Source of the DNA: CAZZHG01 sp964653655
Lineage (GTDB): Bacteria > Bdellovibrionota > FAC87 > UBA2466
DNA length: 47,332 nucleotides
Assembly: GCA_964653655.1 (NCBI GenBank)
Contig: CAZZHG010000032.1
Location: forward strand, 1-47,332
Reading direction: 5' to 3'
Shown here one piece after another: positions 8,875 through 16,608 of the stretch. Every line of letters starts with the position of its first letter. Position 1 is the stretch's first letter. The translations under genes and the position numbers were made by a program. The notes beneath the pieces are model-generated. The model saw only the letters and a list, made by a program, of their open reading frames with translations, had not been told where the DNA came from and did not search any database.

Positions 8875-8888
8875 GGGACGTTTCTGGG
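8875..8888 (-). promoter_or_regulatory. Candidate activator motif upstream of the 8795 gene
   Basis: CCCAGAAACGTCCC on the minus strand resembles the copy at 24334 (GGCCAGAACGTCCC). It lies about 40 bp upstream of the -24 element. I found no second copy nearby. Confidence 0.4.
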
Positions 8889-8945
8889 CACTTTCGCGTC
8901 AGGTTTTCGACATGGTTCCGGCTTCTTAACTAGGGGAGCCGGCCT

Positions 8946-9299
8946 CTAGTTGAAGCGGTCCCATACGAGGGATGCCGCTACCGCAAGGGACGCGAGAGCC
9001 AGTATCAGCACGGCTCCCGCCGCGCAGTCTTTCGCGCGGGCGATGAGGGGGTTCGTCTCGGGATGCAACTTGTCGAGGAGGGATTCGAGGGCGGTGTTGA
9101 TGAGCTCCGCCGCGAGTACCGCGCCGACGGTGAGAGACACAAGAGCCCACCAGACCGGCTTCGGCCGAAGTGCGAGCAGGAGTATAAAGGCGGCGAGCCC
9201 AAAGCCGCTTTGCGCTCGAAAGCTTCGCTCGTTCCGGAACGCGGCGCGAATGCCCGCTAGTGCGAAGCGAAGGCGATCGGGGAGCGAACGGTTCTTCAC
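8946..9299 (-). CDS. dgkA: Diacylglycerol kinase, prokaryotic DgkA type
   Basis: 117 residues. The conserved segment AAELINTALESLLDKL (catalytic Glu and the helix that precedes the kinase site) followed by ARAKDCAAGAVLILAL is diagnostic of the trimeric membrane diacylglycerol kinase or undecaprenol kinase family. Three membrane helices can be seen (FGLAAFILLLAL, VSLTVGAVLAAELI, AVLILALASLAVAASLV). It phosphorylates membrane diacylglycerol or undecaprenol with ATP. Its ATG overlaps the stop of the P-type ATPase by 4 bp, so translation is coupled. It is the last gene of the sigma-54-driven usp-ATPase-dgkA unit. Confidence 0.93.
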   Translation of the reverse strand: MKNRSLPDRLRFALAGIRAAFRNERSFRAQSGFGLAAFILLLALRPKPVWWALVSLTVGAVLAAELINTALESLLDKLHPETNPLIARAKDCAAGAVLILALASLAVAASLVWDRFN

Positions 9300-12001
9300 T
9301 TGCCCGCCTTATGGCCTCGGAGAAAAAGCTTCGAAAGCTCAATCCCGACGAACGGCACGGCCGCAAACAGCAAAACCCAATTCCAACTGGAAGGAGTCAG
9401 GGCGTCGGTGATTCCAAACCACTGGCGCAGATGGGGCTCGGTCATGACGGCCACTTGAGCCACGAGGGAGAACACAACTCCGGCAAAAAGGCGGACATTC
9501 GAAAGAGCCCCGAGCTGGAAGATGAGGCGTTTGTCGCTTCGGCAGTTGAGAGAAAACAATACGTGGGCGAACGCCAGGGTGCAAAACGCGGCCGCCCGCG
9601 CTTCGGCTAATTTCGCGGTCTGCCCCCCGTAAACGAGATGGAAAACCACGAGCACGCACGCGGCGATGAGCGAGCCGTGCCAAAGAATCTGCAGGGATCG
9701 CTTCTTCGACAAAATAGGCTCCTCCACCGACCGGGGCTTGTGGTTCATGATGCCCGGCTCGACGGGTTCCTGTCCGAGCGCAAGGGCCGGAAATCCGTCG
9801 GTCACGAGGTTGATCCAAAGCAGTTGAGTGGCCAGCAGGGGATTGGGCAGGCCCACCAGCGCGGCGACGAACATCACCAGCAGCTCGCCGCTGTTACCGG
9901 CGAGCAGGTAATGCAATACCTTTTGGATATTGGCCAGGATGCTGCGGCCCTCTTCGACGGCGGCGACGATGGTGGCGAAGTTGTCGTCGAGCAGCACCAA
10001 ATCGGAGGCCGCCTTGGTGACATCGGTGCCGCTTATTCCCATCGCAATTCCTATGTCGGCTTCCTTGACGGCGGGAGCGTCGTTCACGCCGTCCCCCGTC
10101 ATCGCCACCACGTGACCGAGGCTTTTCCAGGCGCGCACAATCTTGAGTTTGTGCTCGGGAGAGACGCGAGCGAAGACGGCGATTCGGGGAAGCGTCGCCG
10201 TTTGTTCCTCCGGAGAGAGCCGCGAAAAATCGTCGCCGAGCATCGCTCGATCTTCCATTGTAGCGATTCCCAAATCCCGGGCGATCGCCAAAGCCGTCGC
10301 CGGATGATCTCCCGTGATGACCACCGGCCTGATTCCGGCGGCCCGGCATTTTGCGACGGCGAGCCGCACTTCCTCGCGAGGAGGATCGAACAGAGCGGCG
10401 AATCCGGCGAAAATCAATTCGGATTCCGCCAAATCTTCCGGCCCCGAAAGCTCCCGGTAGGCGAGGGCGAGTACGCGAAACCCTCGGGAGGAATGGGTGC
10501 GGTTCACTTCTTCCAGCTCGAGGCGGCGGGCCTCGGTCATCGGACGTACCGTTTCGAGATGGAGCTCCTTCGTGCATCGGGGCAAGATCGCCTCGGTGGC
10601 CCCTTTAGTGTAGAGCTCCACCGATTGGCCTTCGGGTTGTAGCACCACCGTCATCGACTTGCGGTGGGACTCGAAGGGAATTTCGCGAAGAATCTTTTCT
10701 TGGGGGGCCGCGAGCTCCATTCCGCCCTTGAGAGCGGCGACCAGAAGGGAACCGTCGGTGGGGTCGCCGAAAATCCGCCAGCTCAGGCCTTTCTCCGGTT
10801 CGGGGGCGATGAGCCTCGCGTGGTTGCAACGGGCGGCGATGTGCAGAACCTTCCACAGATCGGGCTGCGCCGAGGCTTGAACGGGTTTCTGTCCGGGACC
10901 GTCTCTTTCCAGAAAACCGCCCACGGGTTCGTAACCGGAGCCCGTCACTTCAAAAGTCCGCCCGCCCGCGAAAATCCAGCGGGCGGTCATTTCGTTCCGG
11001 GTGAGAGTTCCCGTTTTGTCGCTGCAGATAACCGACACCGAGCCGAGAGTCTCCACGCTGGGAAGGCGGCGGATGAGGGCTTTCTTTTTCGCCATTCTTG
11101 CAAGTCCCGCCGCCAGCGCGATGGTGACGACGGCGGGCAAGCCCTCGGGAACCGCGGCGACCGCGAGACTCACCGAAAGAAGAAAGGCTTCGAGAATCGC
11201 GCCTCCGCGAAGGATTTGGACCAGGAAAGTCACGGCTATGAGGCCGAGGCAGAGGAGGACGAGGAACCTGCCGAGCTGACTGATTCTTCGCTGCAAGGGC
11301 GTGGGCTCGACGGTCGCGCTGCGAAGAAGGCGAGCGATTCGGCCCAGCTCGGTGTCCATTCCGATATGGACGACCACCGCCCGGCCCCGCCCCGAGGTGA
11401 GGGAGGTCCCCGCGTAGATCATGTTGCGCCGATCGCCGAGAGGCGTGTCCGCCTTGAGGGAAGAAAGAGCCCGTTTCACGACGGGAAGAGATTCGCCCGT
11501 GAGCGCCGACTCCTGGGCATGCAGCTCCTGAGCTTCGAGGAGCCGCGCGTCCGCCGGCACGAAGTCTCCCTCCTCGAGCACGATTTCGTCGCCGGGCAGC
11601 AGTTCCCGCGCCGCGACACTAAGGGGCATGCCATCGCGAATTACTTTCGCCATGGGCGCCGCAAGTTTTTCGAGGGCGGCGAACTCCCGTTCGGCGCGGT
11701 CTTCCTGAAAGAATCCCAAAAAGCCGTTCAGTAGCACTACGGCGAGAATCACCGACGTGTCGATCCAGTCGCCCATGAAGGCGGTAAGAATCGCCGCGGC
11801 CAGTAGAATCCAGATGACGAGATCGTTGTAGTGCCGGAGCAGGCGCTTCCAAAGGGGAACGGGGGGTTCGCGCGTCAGCTCGTTGAAGCCGTGCCTGGCC
11901 CGCAGTGAATCGAGCTCAGCCCGGGAGAGGCCCTTTCGCGCGGCGGTTCCCAACCGCTCGAGCAGAGCGGACAGTTCCAACTCGTGAGGGGCTTCAAACA
12001 C
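9296..12001 (-). CDS. P-type Ca2+-transporting ATPase (P2A/SERCA-like)
   Basis: 901 residues from a GTG at 12001, 15 bp after the usp stop. It has the full P-type set: actuator loop ALTGESLPV, phosphorylation site CSDKTGTLTRNEMT with Asp328, nucleotide domain KGATEAIL, and hinge MTGDGVNDAPAVKEADIG. The ion site looks calcium-type: AAVPEGLPAVVT in helix 4, AGNSGELLVMF in helix 5 and WINLVTDGFPALALG in helix 6 match the SERCA residues that bind Ca2+ (Glu of PEGLP, Asn/Glu of N-x-x-E, Asn/Thr/Asp of NLVTD). The N-terminal cation-ATPase-N helix region is also present. Predicted to export Ca2+ from the cytoplasm. It is co-transcribed with usp (upstream) and dgkA (downstream). Confidence 0.94.
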   Translation of the reverse strand: MFEAPHELELSALLERLGTAARKGLSRAELDSLRARHGFNELTREPPVPLWKRLLRHYNDLVIWILLAAAILTAFMGDWIDTSVILAVVLLNGFLGFFQEDRAEREFAALEKLAAPMAKVIRDGMPLSVAARELLPGDEIVLEEGDFVPADARLLEAQELHAQESALTGESLPVVKRALSSLKADTPLGDRRNMIYAGTSLTSGRGRAVVVHIGMDTELGRIARLLRSATVEPTPLQRRISQLGRFLVLLCLGLIAVTFLVQILRGGAILEAFLLSVSLAVAAVPEGLPAVVTIALAAGLARMAKKKALIRRLPSVETLGSVSVICSDKTGTLTRNEMTARWIFAGGRTFEVTGSGYEPVGGFLERDGPGQKPVQASAQPDLWKVLHIAARCNHARLIAPEPEKGLSWRIFGDPTDGSLLVAALKGGMELAAPQEKILREIPFESHRKSMTVVLQPEGQSVELYTKGATEAILPRCTKELHLETVRPMTEARRLELEEVNRTHSSRGFRVLALAYRELSGPEDLAESELIFAGFAALFDPPREEVRLAVAKCRAAGIRPVVITGDHPATALAIARDLGIATMEDRAMLGDDFSRLSPEEQTATLPRIAVFARVSPEHKLKIVRAWKSLGHVVAMTGDGVNDAPAVKEADIGIAMGISGTDVTKAASDLVLLDDNFATIVAAVEEGRSILANIQKVLHYLLAGNSGELLVMFVAALVGLPNPLLATQLLWINLVTDGFPALALGQEPVEPGIMNHKPRSVEEPILSKKRSLQILWHGSLIAACVLVVFHLVYGGQTAKLAEARAAAFCTLAFAHVLFSLNCRSDKRLIFQLGALSNVRLFAGVVFSLVAQVAVMTEPHLRQWFGITDALTPSSWNWVLLFAAVPFVGIELSKLFLRGHKAGK

Positions 12002-12016
12002 GGGGGGCCTTCGGCT

Positions 12017-13009
12017 TTAGGCCCGAGCGGCGACCCGCAACCGGGGCGCGGCCGGGAACTGGGGCCGGGCAGGCCGGGAGCCTTTCGCGGTGGCCGCCCC
12101 CTGCGAAGGATGCAGTACCCAAACCGGCTTCGGGGAGAGACGCGCCACGGCCCGGGAAAGACTTCCCATCAAGAAAGCGCCCGCACGGCCCTTGGTGGAA
12201 ACCATGGCGACCCAGTCCACATTCCGGGATTTCGCCGCCTTCAGAATGCCGTCCTCGGCGCTCACGGATTTTCTGTCGAAGAAAAGCTCGCACTTGAACC
12301 CCGCCCGTTCGATTTCCACTTTCCACGCGTTACCTTCCTTCTTAACGGCCTCGGCGTTATCTTCCAACACGGAAGAGGGGATGGGAATCGTGCCGTAGGG
12401 ACCGGCCTGATACAGTTCGGGAGCATTGTAACGATGGTAGAGGACGATCTTCGGACGATCCTGCCCCAGCTGCCGGTACATCGTTTGAAGTCCCTGGCGA
12501 GATTTGGCGCTGAAGTCGGTGGGAAACAACAGGCTCCGTACCTTCGTGGGCGAGAGCTTTTGCCGGGGGTTGACGACCAGAAGCGGTACCGACGATTCGA
12601 GGCACATCGCCTCGGTAAAGCTTCCCATGAACAGCCGGGCCATGCCTTTTCGGGAGTGGGTGGCCAACGCGATCAGATCGAAATTGTTTTTCTTCGCGTA
12701 CTGCGTGAGCGCGAGCACCGCCCGCCTCTGGGAGGATCCGTCGGCGACCACCGTCTTCGCCGGGGCGAGGCCACGGATGCCGAGCTTTTGAAGCGATTCC
12801 GTCATGAATCTCTCCGTCGCGGGCCTAATCTTTCCGATGCGGCTCTTGAGGTAGTTTCCGACGGCGAAGTCCTCGCGCTTGAGGACCGTCACGGGCTCGA
12901 TGACCGCGTTTCGGGCCGCGAAGGGCTTCAATGCCTTCCATACGCGCAAAACCGCTTGTTGGTCTTCGGCTCTCATGTCCACGGCGAGCAGTATTTTTTT
13001 CGCTTTCAT
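12017..13009 (-). CDS. Tandem universal stress protein (UspA x2)
   Basis: 330 residues with two UspA domains. The first starts KKILLAVDM and ends with ATHSRKGMARLFMGSFTEAM plus PLLVV. The second starts RSLLFPTDFSAKSRQGL and ends VSTKGRAGAFLMGSLSRAV then PVWVLHP. The G-S/T phosphate-binding turns (MGSFTE, MGSLSR) are present in both domains, so nucleotide binding is plausible. A GGAGAAG Shine-Dalgarno lies 8 bp before the ATG. The transcript is predicted to start from the near-perfect sigma-54 promoter at 13078-13093. First gene of usp - Ca2+-ATPase - dgkA, divergent from a CBS-domain gene with the same type of promoter. Confidence 0.93.
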   Translation of the reverse strand: MKAKKILLAVDMRAEDQQAVLRVWKALKPFAARNAVIEPVTVLKREDFAVGNYLKSRIGKIRPATERFMTESLQKLGIRGLAPAKTVVADGSSQRRAVLALTQYAKKNNFDLIALATHSRKGMARLFMGSFTEAMCLESSVPLLVVNPRQKLSPTKVRSLLFPTDFSAKSRQGLQTMYRQLGQDRPKIVLYHRYNAPELYQAGPYGTIPIPSSVLEDNAEAVKKEGNAWKVEIERAGFKCELFFDRKSVSAEDGILKAAKSRNVDWVAMVSTKGRAGAFLMGSLSRAVARLSPKPVWVLHPSQGAATAKGSRPARPQFPAAPRLRVAARA

Positions 13010-13076
13010 TCGCTTCTTCTCCTGTAGGAACTCTCGCCGCCGTTCGGTGGCGCATAAAAAGTTATGAATGTTACTT

Positions 13077-13094
13077 AAGCACTCCCCGTGCCAG
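13077..13094 (-). promoter_or_regulatory. Sigma-54 promoter for usp - Ca2+-ATPase - dgkA
   Basis: On the minus strand the sequence reads CTGGCACGGGGAGTGCTT. The -24 GG and -12 GC are exactly 10 bp apart and the -24 box TGGCACG is the full consensus. The predicted +1 is near 13067, which gives a leader of about 58 bases to the usp ATG at 13009. Confidence 0.9.
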
Positions 13095-13135
13095 GTCCTT
13101 CCCTCCTAGGCTCGAGGGACGCGTTCCTGGCTGTG

Positions 13136-13169
13136 GGGCATTGTGTCCCGTGGGTGTAGAAATAGTCCC
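13136..13169 (+). promoter_or_regulatory. Candidate activator-binding pair between divergent sigma-54 promoters
   Basis: Two copies of the island motif in the same orientation, GGGCATTGTGTCCC (13136-13149) and GTAGAAATAGTCCC (13156-13169), are exactly 20 bp apart, two helical turns. They lie between the usp promoter (13077-13094) and the CBS promoter (13210-13225), where an enhancer could serve both. Binding by the NtrC-like protein of this window is an inference. Confidence 0.6.
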
Positions 13170-13209
13170 GTTCGCCTCTCGTTTCAAACTTTTTGGAATG
13201 GGGGGAGGC

Positions 13210-13225
13210 TGGTCTGTCCCTTGCA
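13210..13225 (+). promoter_or_regulatory. Sigma-54 promoter for the CBS-domain gene at 13255
   Basis: TGGTCTGTCCCTTGCA, with GG at 13211-13212 and GC at 13223-13224, 10 bp apart; the -12 box TTGCA is consensus. It sits 31 bp before the ATG with an AAGGAGGG ribosome site in between. Confidence 0.85.
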
Positions 13226-13254
13226 CAGGGTTTGGTCAAACCAAGGAGGGATTC

Positions 13255-13740
13255 ATGAAAGCATCTCAAGTGAAGGACGAGCTCATCTGGGATTGGAGCC
13301 GGCCTGAATTAATCAAGATTGAAGCGGACGCCACCCTGGCGTCGGCCGTGTCACTAATGAAGCGGCATGGCATCCATCACTTGATTGTTTTCGACCGCAA
13401 TCAGTTGGCCGGCGTTCTCGACGCCCGGGACTGCGCCGGCGTCTGGAACGCTGATTCGAAAGTGCGCTCGGTGGCCCGGATGGACGTTCCGACCGTGGAC
13501 GAGAAAACCGAAATCGGGCAGGTCGTGGAACTTCTGGTCCACCGCCGCTTTACGGCCGTGCCTCTGCTTCGCAATGGGATCGTTCGGGGGGTTCTTACGA
13601 CTACGGATTTAATCCGGCTTCTCGAGTCGCAAATGAACGACAGCCACCGGCTTTCCAATATCGTCGAAAAGGGAAAAGACTGGCTTGCCCAGCCGATTCT
13701 TCAAAGCCTGGCCCGGCTACTCGGCGGGGCCGGCATCTAA
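13255..13740 (+). CDS. CBS-domain-pair protein
   Basis: 161 residues. Two CBS motifs follow each other: IKIEADATLASAVSLMKRHG with HHLIVFDRNQLAGVLDARD, and VPTVDEKTEIGQVVELLVHR with AVPLLRNGIVRGVLTTTDLI. CBS pairs bind adenine nucleotides and report energy state; stand-alone versions are frequent in hypoxia and stress regulons. The C-terminal 30 residues are helical. The strong ribosome site AAGGAGGG (13242-13249) selects this ATG. Driven by the sigma-54 promoter at 13210. The stop overlaps the convergent membrane-protein gene by 24 bp. Confidence 0.92.
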   Translation: MKASQVKDELIWDWSRPELIKIEADATLASAVSLMKRHGIHHLIVFDRNQLAGVLDARDCAGVWNADSKVRSVARMDVPTVDEKTEIGQVVELLVHRRFTAVPLLRNGIVRGVLTTTDLIRLLESQMNDSHRLSNIVEKGKDWLAQPILQSLARLLGGAGI

Positions 13741-14142
13741 GGTTCGGGCGTAGCGGCCCGTTTTGCGGGCCGCTACCCAAGGCAATACCGCTATCCAGAC
13801 CAGAACGAAGGGCCACGCCTCGCCGCGGGTGACGTCGTAGGTCCCGCCGATTTCCTTCCAACTCATGGCCCCGAGCCACCGGTTCAGCACCAAAGTTTCG
13901 ACGAGCGCCGTCAACCCCACCCAGACAACCGAGACTAGAGCCTTTTGCCCCCGGGGCAATGCCGCGAGGAAGTGCCCTTTGCTTCTCACCAAAACGGTGA
14001 AGAACAGGATCGCCGTCAGCGCGGAGAGGCGTTGAGCCCAAGGGACGGCTACCAACCGCACCAACAGGGTCTCTCTCAGCGCTCCGTTTAGGAAGGCCAA
14101 GGCGAAAAGCCCAAGCCAGAGCAGCAGGGCCTTGCCGACCAT
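13717..14142 (-). CDS. Hypothetical integral membrane protein
   Basis: 141 residues with four predicted membrane helices (ALLLWLGLFALAFLNGAL, LSALTAILFFTVLV, ALVSVVWVGLTALVETLVL, WPFVLVWIAVLPWVAA). Family not recognised. It starts 1 bp after the stop of the cytochrome c gene (14144-15310) with no own ribosome site, so it is likely translationally coupled as the last gene of the long oxidase operon. Its final codons contain the perfect hairpin 13750-13776 that may terminate the convergent CBS transcript. Confidence 0.75.
   Translation of the reverse strand: MVGKALLLWLGLFALAFLNGALRETLLVRLVAVPWAQRLSALTAILFFTVLVRSKGHFLAALPRGQKALVSVVWVGLTALVETLVLNRWLGAMSWKEIGGTYDVTRGEAWPFVLVWIAVLPWVAARKTGRYARTLDAGPAE
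13750..13776 (+). terminator. Perfect hairpin after the CBS-domain gene
   Basis: GTAGCGGCCCG (13750-13760), loop TTTTG, CGGGCCGCTAC (13766-13776): an 11-bp perfect stem starting 10 bp after the CBS stop. No strong T-run follows, so termination is plausible but not certain. The same bases encode the end of the minus-strand membrane protein. Confidence 0.55.
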
Positions 14143-14143
14143 G

Positions 14144-15310
14144 TCATTCGCCGGATTTTTCCGCGGCGATTCCCTTCAGCTCCTTCATCAGCTCCTGGAT
14201 GTCGTCCGGGATGAAGGTGCCGCCGCTTCCGGAGTAACCGAAGTAAATGCTCTCCTCGAAGCGCTCGTAGCACTGGCGCGCTACTTGGGTATGCGGCGAC
14301 TGACGGACGCACGCTTCAAAGTACATCTCCGGCAGCGGAGTGACGACGGGCTCGCCGAGCAGACGATAAGCGTTGCCGGCGAGGAGCAGCCCTTCGGCGG
14401 CGTGCTTTCCTTGAGGGGCCAGAGACAACATCTCGTGAACGGCGGTCGAGGCCCGTAGATAAAGCACATCGGCGGAGTGATCCAAAGGATAGCGCTGCTT
14501 CAGCCGGGCGGCGTTGTTCAAGTTGACGGCCTGCTCGTAGAGGTCCTTTTCGGTCTTCCCTTCTTTCGCCGGCTCCTCTTTCCACATGTCGACGCTTTCC
14601 TTCCATCCCTTCATCTCGGACCGGAAAAACTCGGGGCCGGCCCCCAGGGCCAGCACCTTGTCGATCACTTTGGCGGTGCGCGCCGGATCCCGTTTCACAC
14701 GGACGGCGAGGTTGACCGCCTGCCGAACGGCGCGTTCCCATTCGAAGGGGCGCTGCTTGGCGAATTTCGCGTCACTGGCGAGCGTCTCGAATTCGTCGAG
14801 CGCCTTGTCGAACTGGCGCGTGGCGGCGAAAAGCTCGGCTCGTTCCATCGGGCTGAGCGCCTTGATCTTGGGATCGATTTCGAAGGTAGGAAACTCAGGC
14901 CCCTTGTCGTGACGGGTATGGCAGGCGATGCAATAGCCGGCGGTTTTGCTGAGTACCTGGCGGGCGTACCGAACTTGACCGGCCTTGAGGCTTCGGTCCG
15001 CGTACTTCACCTGCCGATCGAAGAGTCCCGAAAGGTACTGAAGCGTGGGGTCGGCTTCCGGAGGAAGGGGGTTGGCTCCCGTGTCGGGGCTCATGTTGAT
15101 GGTATGGGCGAGAGTCGTCAGCTTCGCGGTTGCGGCCTCGAGCTTTTTCAGCTCCGCGGGTTTCAGAGGAGCGTTCGAGGTGACCAAGGGCAGAATCTCG
15201 GAGAAGGTTTTCCCGAGCTCCTGCATCTTTTGATTCCACTTCCGAAGTTGACCGTGGGATGCGGTGGAGAGCGTCAGGATCAGAATCGCGGCCAGAGAAG
15301 AGAGTTTCAT
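14144..15310 (-). CDS. Periplasmic monoheme cytochrome c with helical C-terminal domain
   Basis: 388 residues. Signal peptide MKLSSLAAILILTLSTASHG. A single heme c site, AGYCIACHTRH, lies near residue 125, after an alpha-helical region of cytochrome c-prime-like character (LKPAELKKLEAATAKLTTLA). The remaining two thirds look like an alpha-helical repeat domain (FDKALDEFETLASDAKFA), perhaps TPR-like. An AAGGAG ribosome site lies 6 bp upstream of the ATG. It follows the small genes of the cbb3 oxidase cluster on the same strand at 13 bp, so it may feed electrons to the oxidase or help assemble it; that is inference. Confidence 0.85.
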   Translation of the reverse strand: MKLSSLAAILILTLSTASHGQLRKWNQKMQELGKTFSEILPLVTSNAPLKPAELKKLEAATAKLTTLAHTINMSPDTGANPLPPEADPTLQYLSGLFDRQVKYADRSLKAGQVRYARQVLSKTAGYCIACHTRHDKGPEFPTFEIDPKIKALSPMERAELFAATRQFDKALDEFETLASDAKFAKQRPFEWERAVRQAVNLAVRVKRDPARTAKVIDKVLALGAGPEFFRSEMKGWKESVDMWKEEPAKEGKTEKDLYEQAVNLNNAARLKQRYPLDHSADVLYLRASTAVHEMLSLAPQGKHAAEGLLLAGNAYRLLGEPVVTPLPEMYFEACVRQSPHTQVARQCYERFEESIYFGYSGSGGTFIPDDIQELMKELKGIAAEKSGE

Positions 15311-15323
15311 AACGGCTCCTTGG

Positions 15324-15554
15324 TTAAGGCTTTGGATAAACCCGCAAAGCTTCTTTGTACTTGTCCCGGACTTTACCGGACAAAGCGTGCCACCCGAGTA
15401 CGAGAAACACGGCCGCCGGGAGATGGAAGAATGGTACTAGATCGGGTTGTCCGAAGACACGTTTTCCGACGATTCCCGCGGTGATCAGAACCAGCCACAG
15501 CGTCAGGAACGTCCAGCCGCGGACGCGGTTTGTTTTTTCGTTCTTCTCAGCCAT
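15324..15554 (-). CDS. Small membrane protein of the oxidase operon
   Basis: 76 residues with two predicted membrane helices (WTFLTLWLVLITAGIVG and FFHLPAAVFLVLGWHAL) and a basic C-terminus. No family recognised. Its ATG has GAGGAT upstream but lies 52 bp inside the preceding gene (15503-15859), so the two frames overlap substantially. No in-frame alternative start removes the overlap without losing the first helix. Confidence 0.7.
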   Translation of the reverse strand: MAEKNEKTNRVRGWTFLTLWLVLITAGIVGKRVFGQPDLVPFFHLPAAVFLVLGWHALSGKVRDKYKEALRVYPKP

Positions 15555-15859
15555 ATAAGCATCCTCGCCACGGAAAGAATCACGACTACGAAAAAGAGTC
15601 CGAACTCGGCGGCAAACGACAAATTCTCCTGCTTCGGAACGTATATTTCGCGGGTCTCGCCCGCCGCTTCTATACGGTAGTGCCCGGGCAGGCTGACGGT
15701 GAATTGCCCGGTGCGTTCTCCCGAGGAGGGCTCCAAGGCCACAAGAAAGGGAAGGGCGCCGTTGTTCTCCAAGGGAACCACCCGAGCCATGCGCGCCTCG
15801 GGCCCCATCACGATCGTGATCGGCCGGTTCGTGGCGCTATTTTCCGGACGGATGTCCAT
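15503..15859 (-). CDS. Hypothetical membrane-anchored protein of the oxidase operon
   Basis: 118 residues. The first 80 residues form a beta-rich domain (RPITIVMGPEARMARVVPL, then FTVSLPGHYRIEAAGETREI), followed by one membrane helix near the C-terminus (FGLFFVVVILSVARMLIWL) and a basic tail. The topology is that of a soluble domain anchored by its C-terminus. It might be an assembly factor for the cbb3 oxidase, but it lacks recognisable FixH or CcoS features. The AAGGAAAAGGAA stretch directly before the ATG serves as ribosome site. The start lies 23 bp inside the short upstream frame 15837-15962. Confidence 0.7.
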   Translation of the reverse strand: MDIRPENSATNRPITIVMGPEARMARVVPLENNGALPFLVALEPSSGERTGQFTVSLPGHYRIEAAGETREIYVPKQENLSFAAEFGLFFVVVILSVARMLIWLRRTKKQTASAAGRS

Positions 15860-15962
15860 TTCCTTTTCCTTTCGCGCGCCCGGCGCGAACGTGCCAGATG
15901 ACCAAACCGGTCCAGACGACCACGCTTACCTCGAGGACGTGTACCCAAAGATCAAAACTCAC
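15837..15962 (-). CDS. 41-residue single-helix membrane protein, possible CcoQ-like subunit
   Basis: A short frame that is easy to miss. It starts at GTG 15962 with a strong GGAGG site 6 bp upstream, and its GTGA overlaps the stop of the preceding gene by 4 bp, as elsewhere in this operon. The product MSFDLWVHVLEVSVVVWTGL continues VIWHVRAGRAKGKGN: one membrane helix followed by a basic tail. Size and topology resemble CcoQ, the small subunit of cbb3 oxidases, but sequence support is weak. It fills what would otherwise be a 99-bp gap in a tightly packed operon. Confidence 0.6.
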   Translation of the reverse strand: MSFDLWVHVLEVSVVVWTGLVIWHVRAGRAKGKGNGHPSGK

Positions 15963-16453
15963 GGAGCGCCTCCCAGCGTTTGCGAGAAAGCCAGCGCCCC
16001 AATGAGGGCAACCCCGATCCAGGCGGCGCGTGGGGATTTGCCCGCAAACGGCCCCGTCAACAAGGCGACGCAAACCAGCGAAAACGGCACGGCCGCAAGC
16101 AGCCGGCTGAAGGCCTGCCAGCCCGCAACCTGGCCTTGCGCCACCGCCCACAATTCCAAGGCGCCGTGAGCGATCCCGGCTCCCGCGAGCAGACAAGAAG
16201 CGGGCGATAGCCGCCGCTGCCGGGAGGCGAGCACCGCCAATGCGACCGGGTGGAGAAACCAAAGGCTCAAGGAAGCGTACGGGCTGTTTCTAAGGGCAGT
16301 AAACGCCAGCGCCGCCGGCACGATGAGCTTGTGTAGAGCCGCGTAACCGGCCGTAAGGCCAAGAAAGGCAACCGTCAAATTCCACTGCCGCGATACCTTG
16401 TCCGTCGGAGAGACCGCGCGCGGTTTGGGTTCGGGAAGATCAATCACGTTCAC
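15959..16453 (-). CDS. Multi-helix membrane protein of the oxidase operon
   Basis: About 164 residues from the GTG at 16453, selected by GGGAGGATGAG just upstream and by a GTGA overlap with the previous stop. After a 30-residue polar start there are about five membrane helices (LTVAFLGLTAGYAALHKL, LWFLHPVALAVLAS, LLAGAGIAHGALELWAVA, LLAAVPFSLVCVALL, AAWIGVALIGALAFS). Not recognised. Its position suggests a role in oxidase function or biogenesis. Confidence 0.72.
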   Translation of the reverse strand: MNVIDLPEPKPRAVSPTDKVSRQWNLTVAFLGLTAGYAALHKLIVPAALAFTALRNSPYASLSLWFLHPVALAVLASRQRRLSPASCLLAGAGIAHGALELWAVAQGQVAGWQAFSRLLAAVPFSLVCVALLTGPFAGKSPRAAWIGVALIGALAFSQTLGGAP

Positions 16454-16608
16454 CTCATCCTCCCGATCCACTCCTTCAGATCCGGCAGCGCGTAGGCGAT
16501 TACGTACATCGCGACGAATACGATGAGCACGGTCCACGCGAGGCGGATGACTCTCGGTACTTTGTTGCCCGTGTACTTGAGAAAATCTTTTTCCGTCGGC
16601 TCATTCAT
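16450..16608 (-). CDS. 52-residue single-helix membrane protein of the oxidase operon
   Basis: Starts MNEPTEKDFLKYTGNKVP, then one membrane helix (LAWTVLIVFVAMYVIAYALP) and a short basic tail. The ATG at 16608 is preferred over the in-frame ATG at 16638 because it overlaps the upstream stop by only 8 bp. The size and K-Y-T-G-N-K-V-P-R lead recall small accessory subunits seen in cbb3 loci, but I cannot name a family. Its stop overlaps the GTG of the next gene by 4 bp. Confidence 0.68.
   Translation of the reverse strand: MNEPTEKDFLKYTGNKVPRVIRLAWTVLIVFVAMYVIAYALPDLKEWIGRMR

Noticed and set aside
8747..8891. Longer start or GTG 8747 start for the nucleotidyltransferase-fold gene
   Set aside because: The upstream ATG starts (8891 and 8870) lie upstream of the sigma-54 promoter. 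GTG 8747 has a poor ribosome site compared with TTG 8795, though it is not fully excluded.
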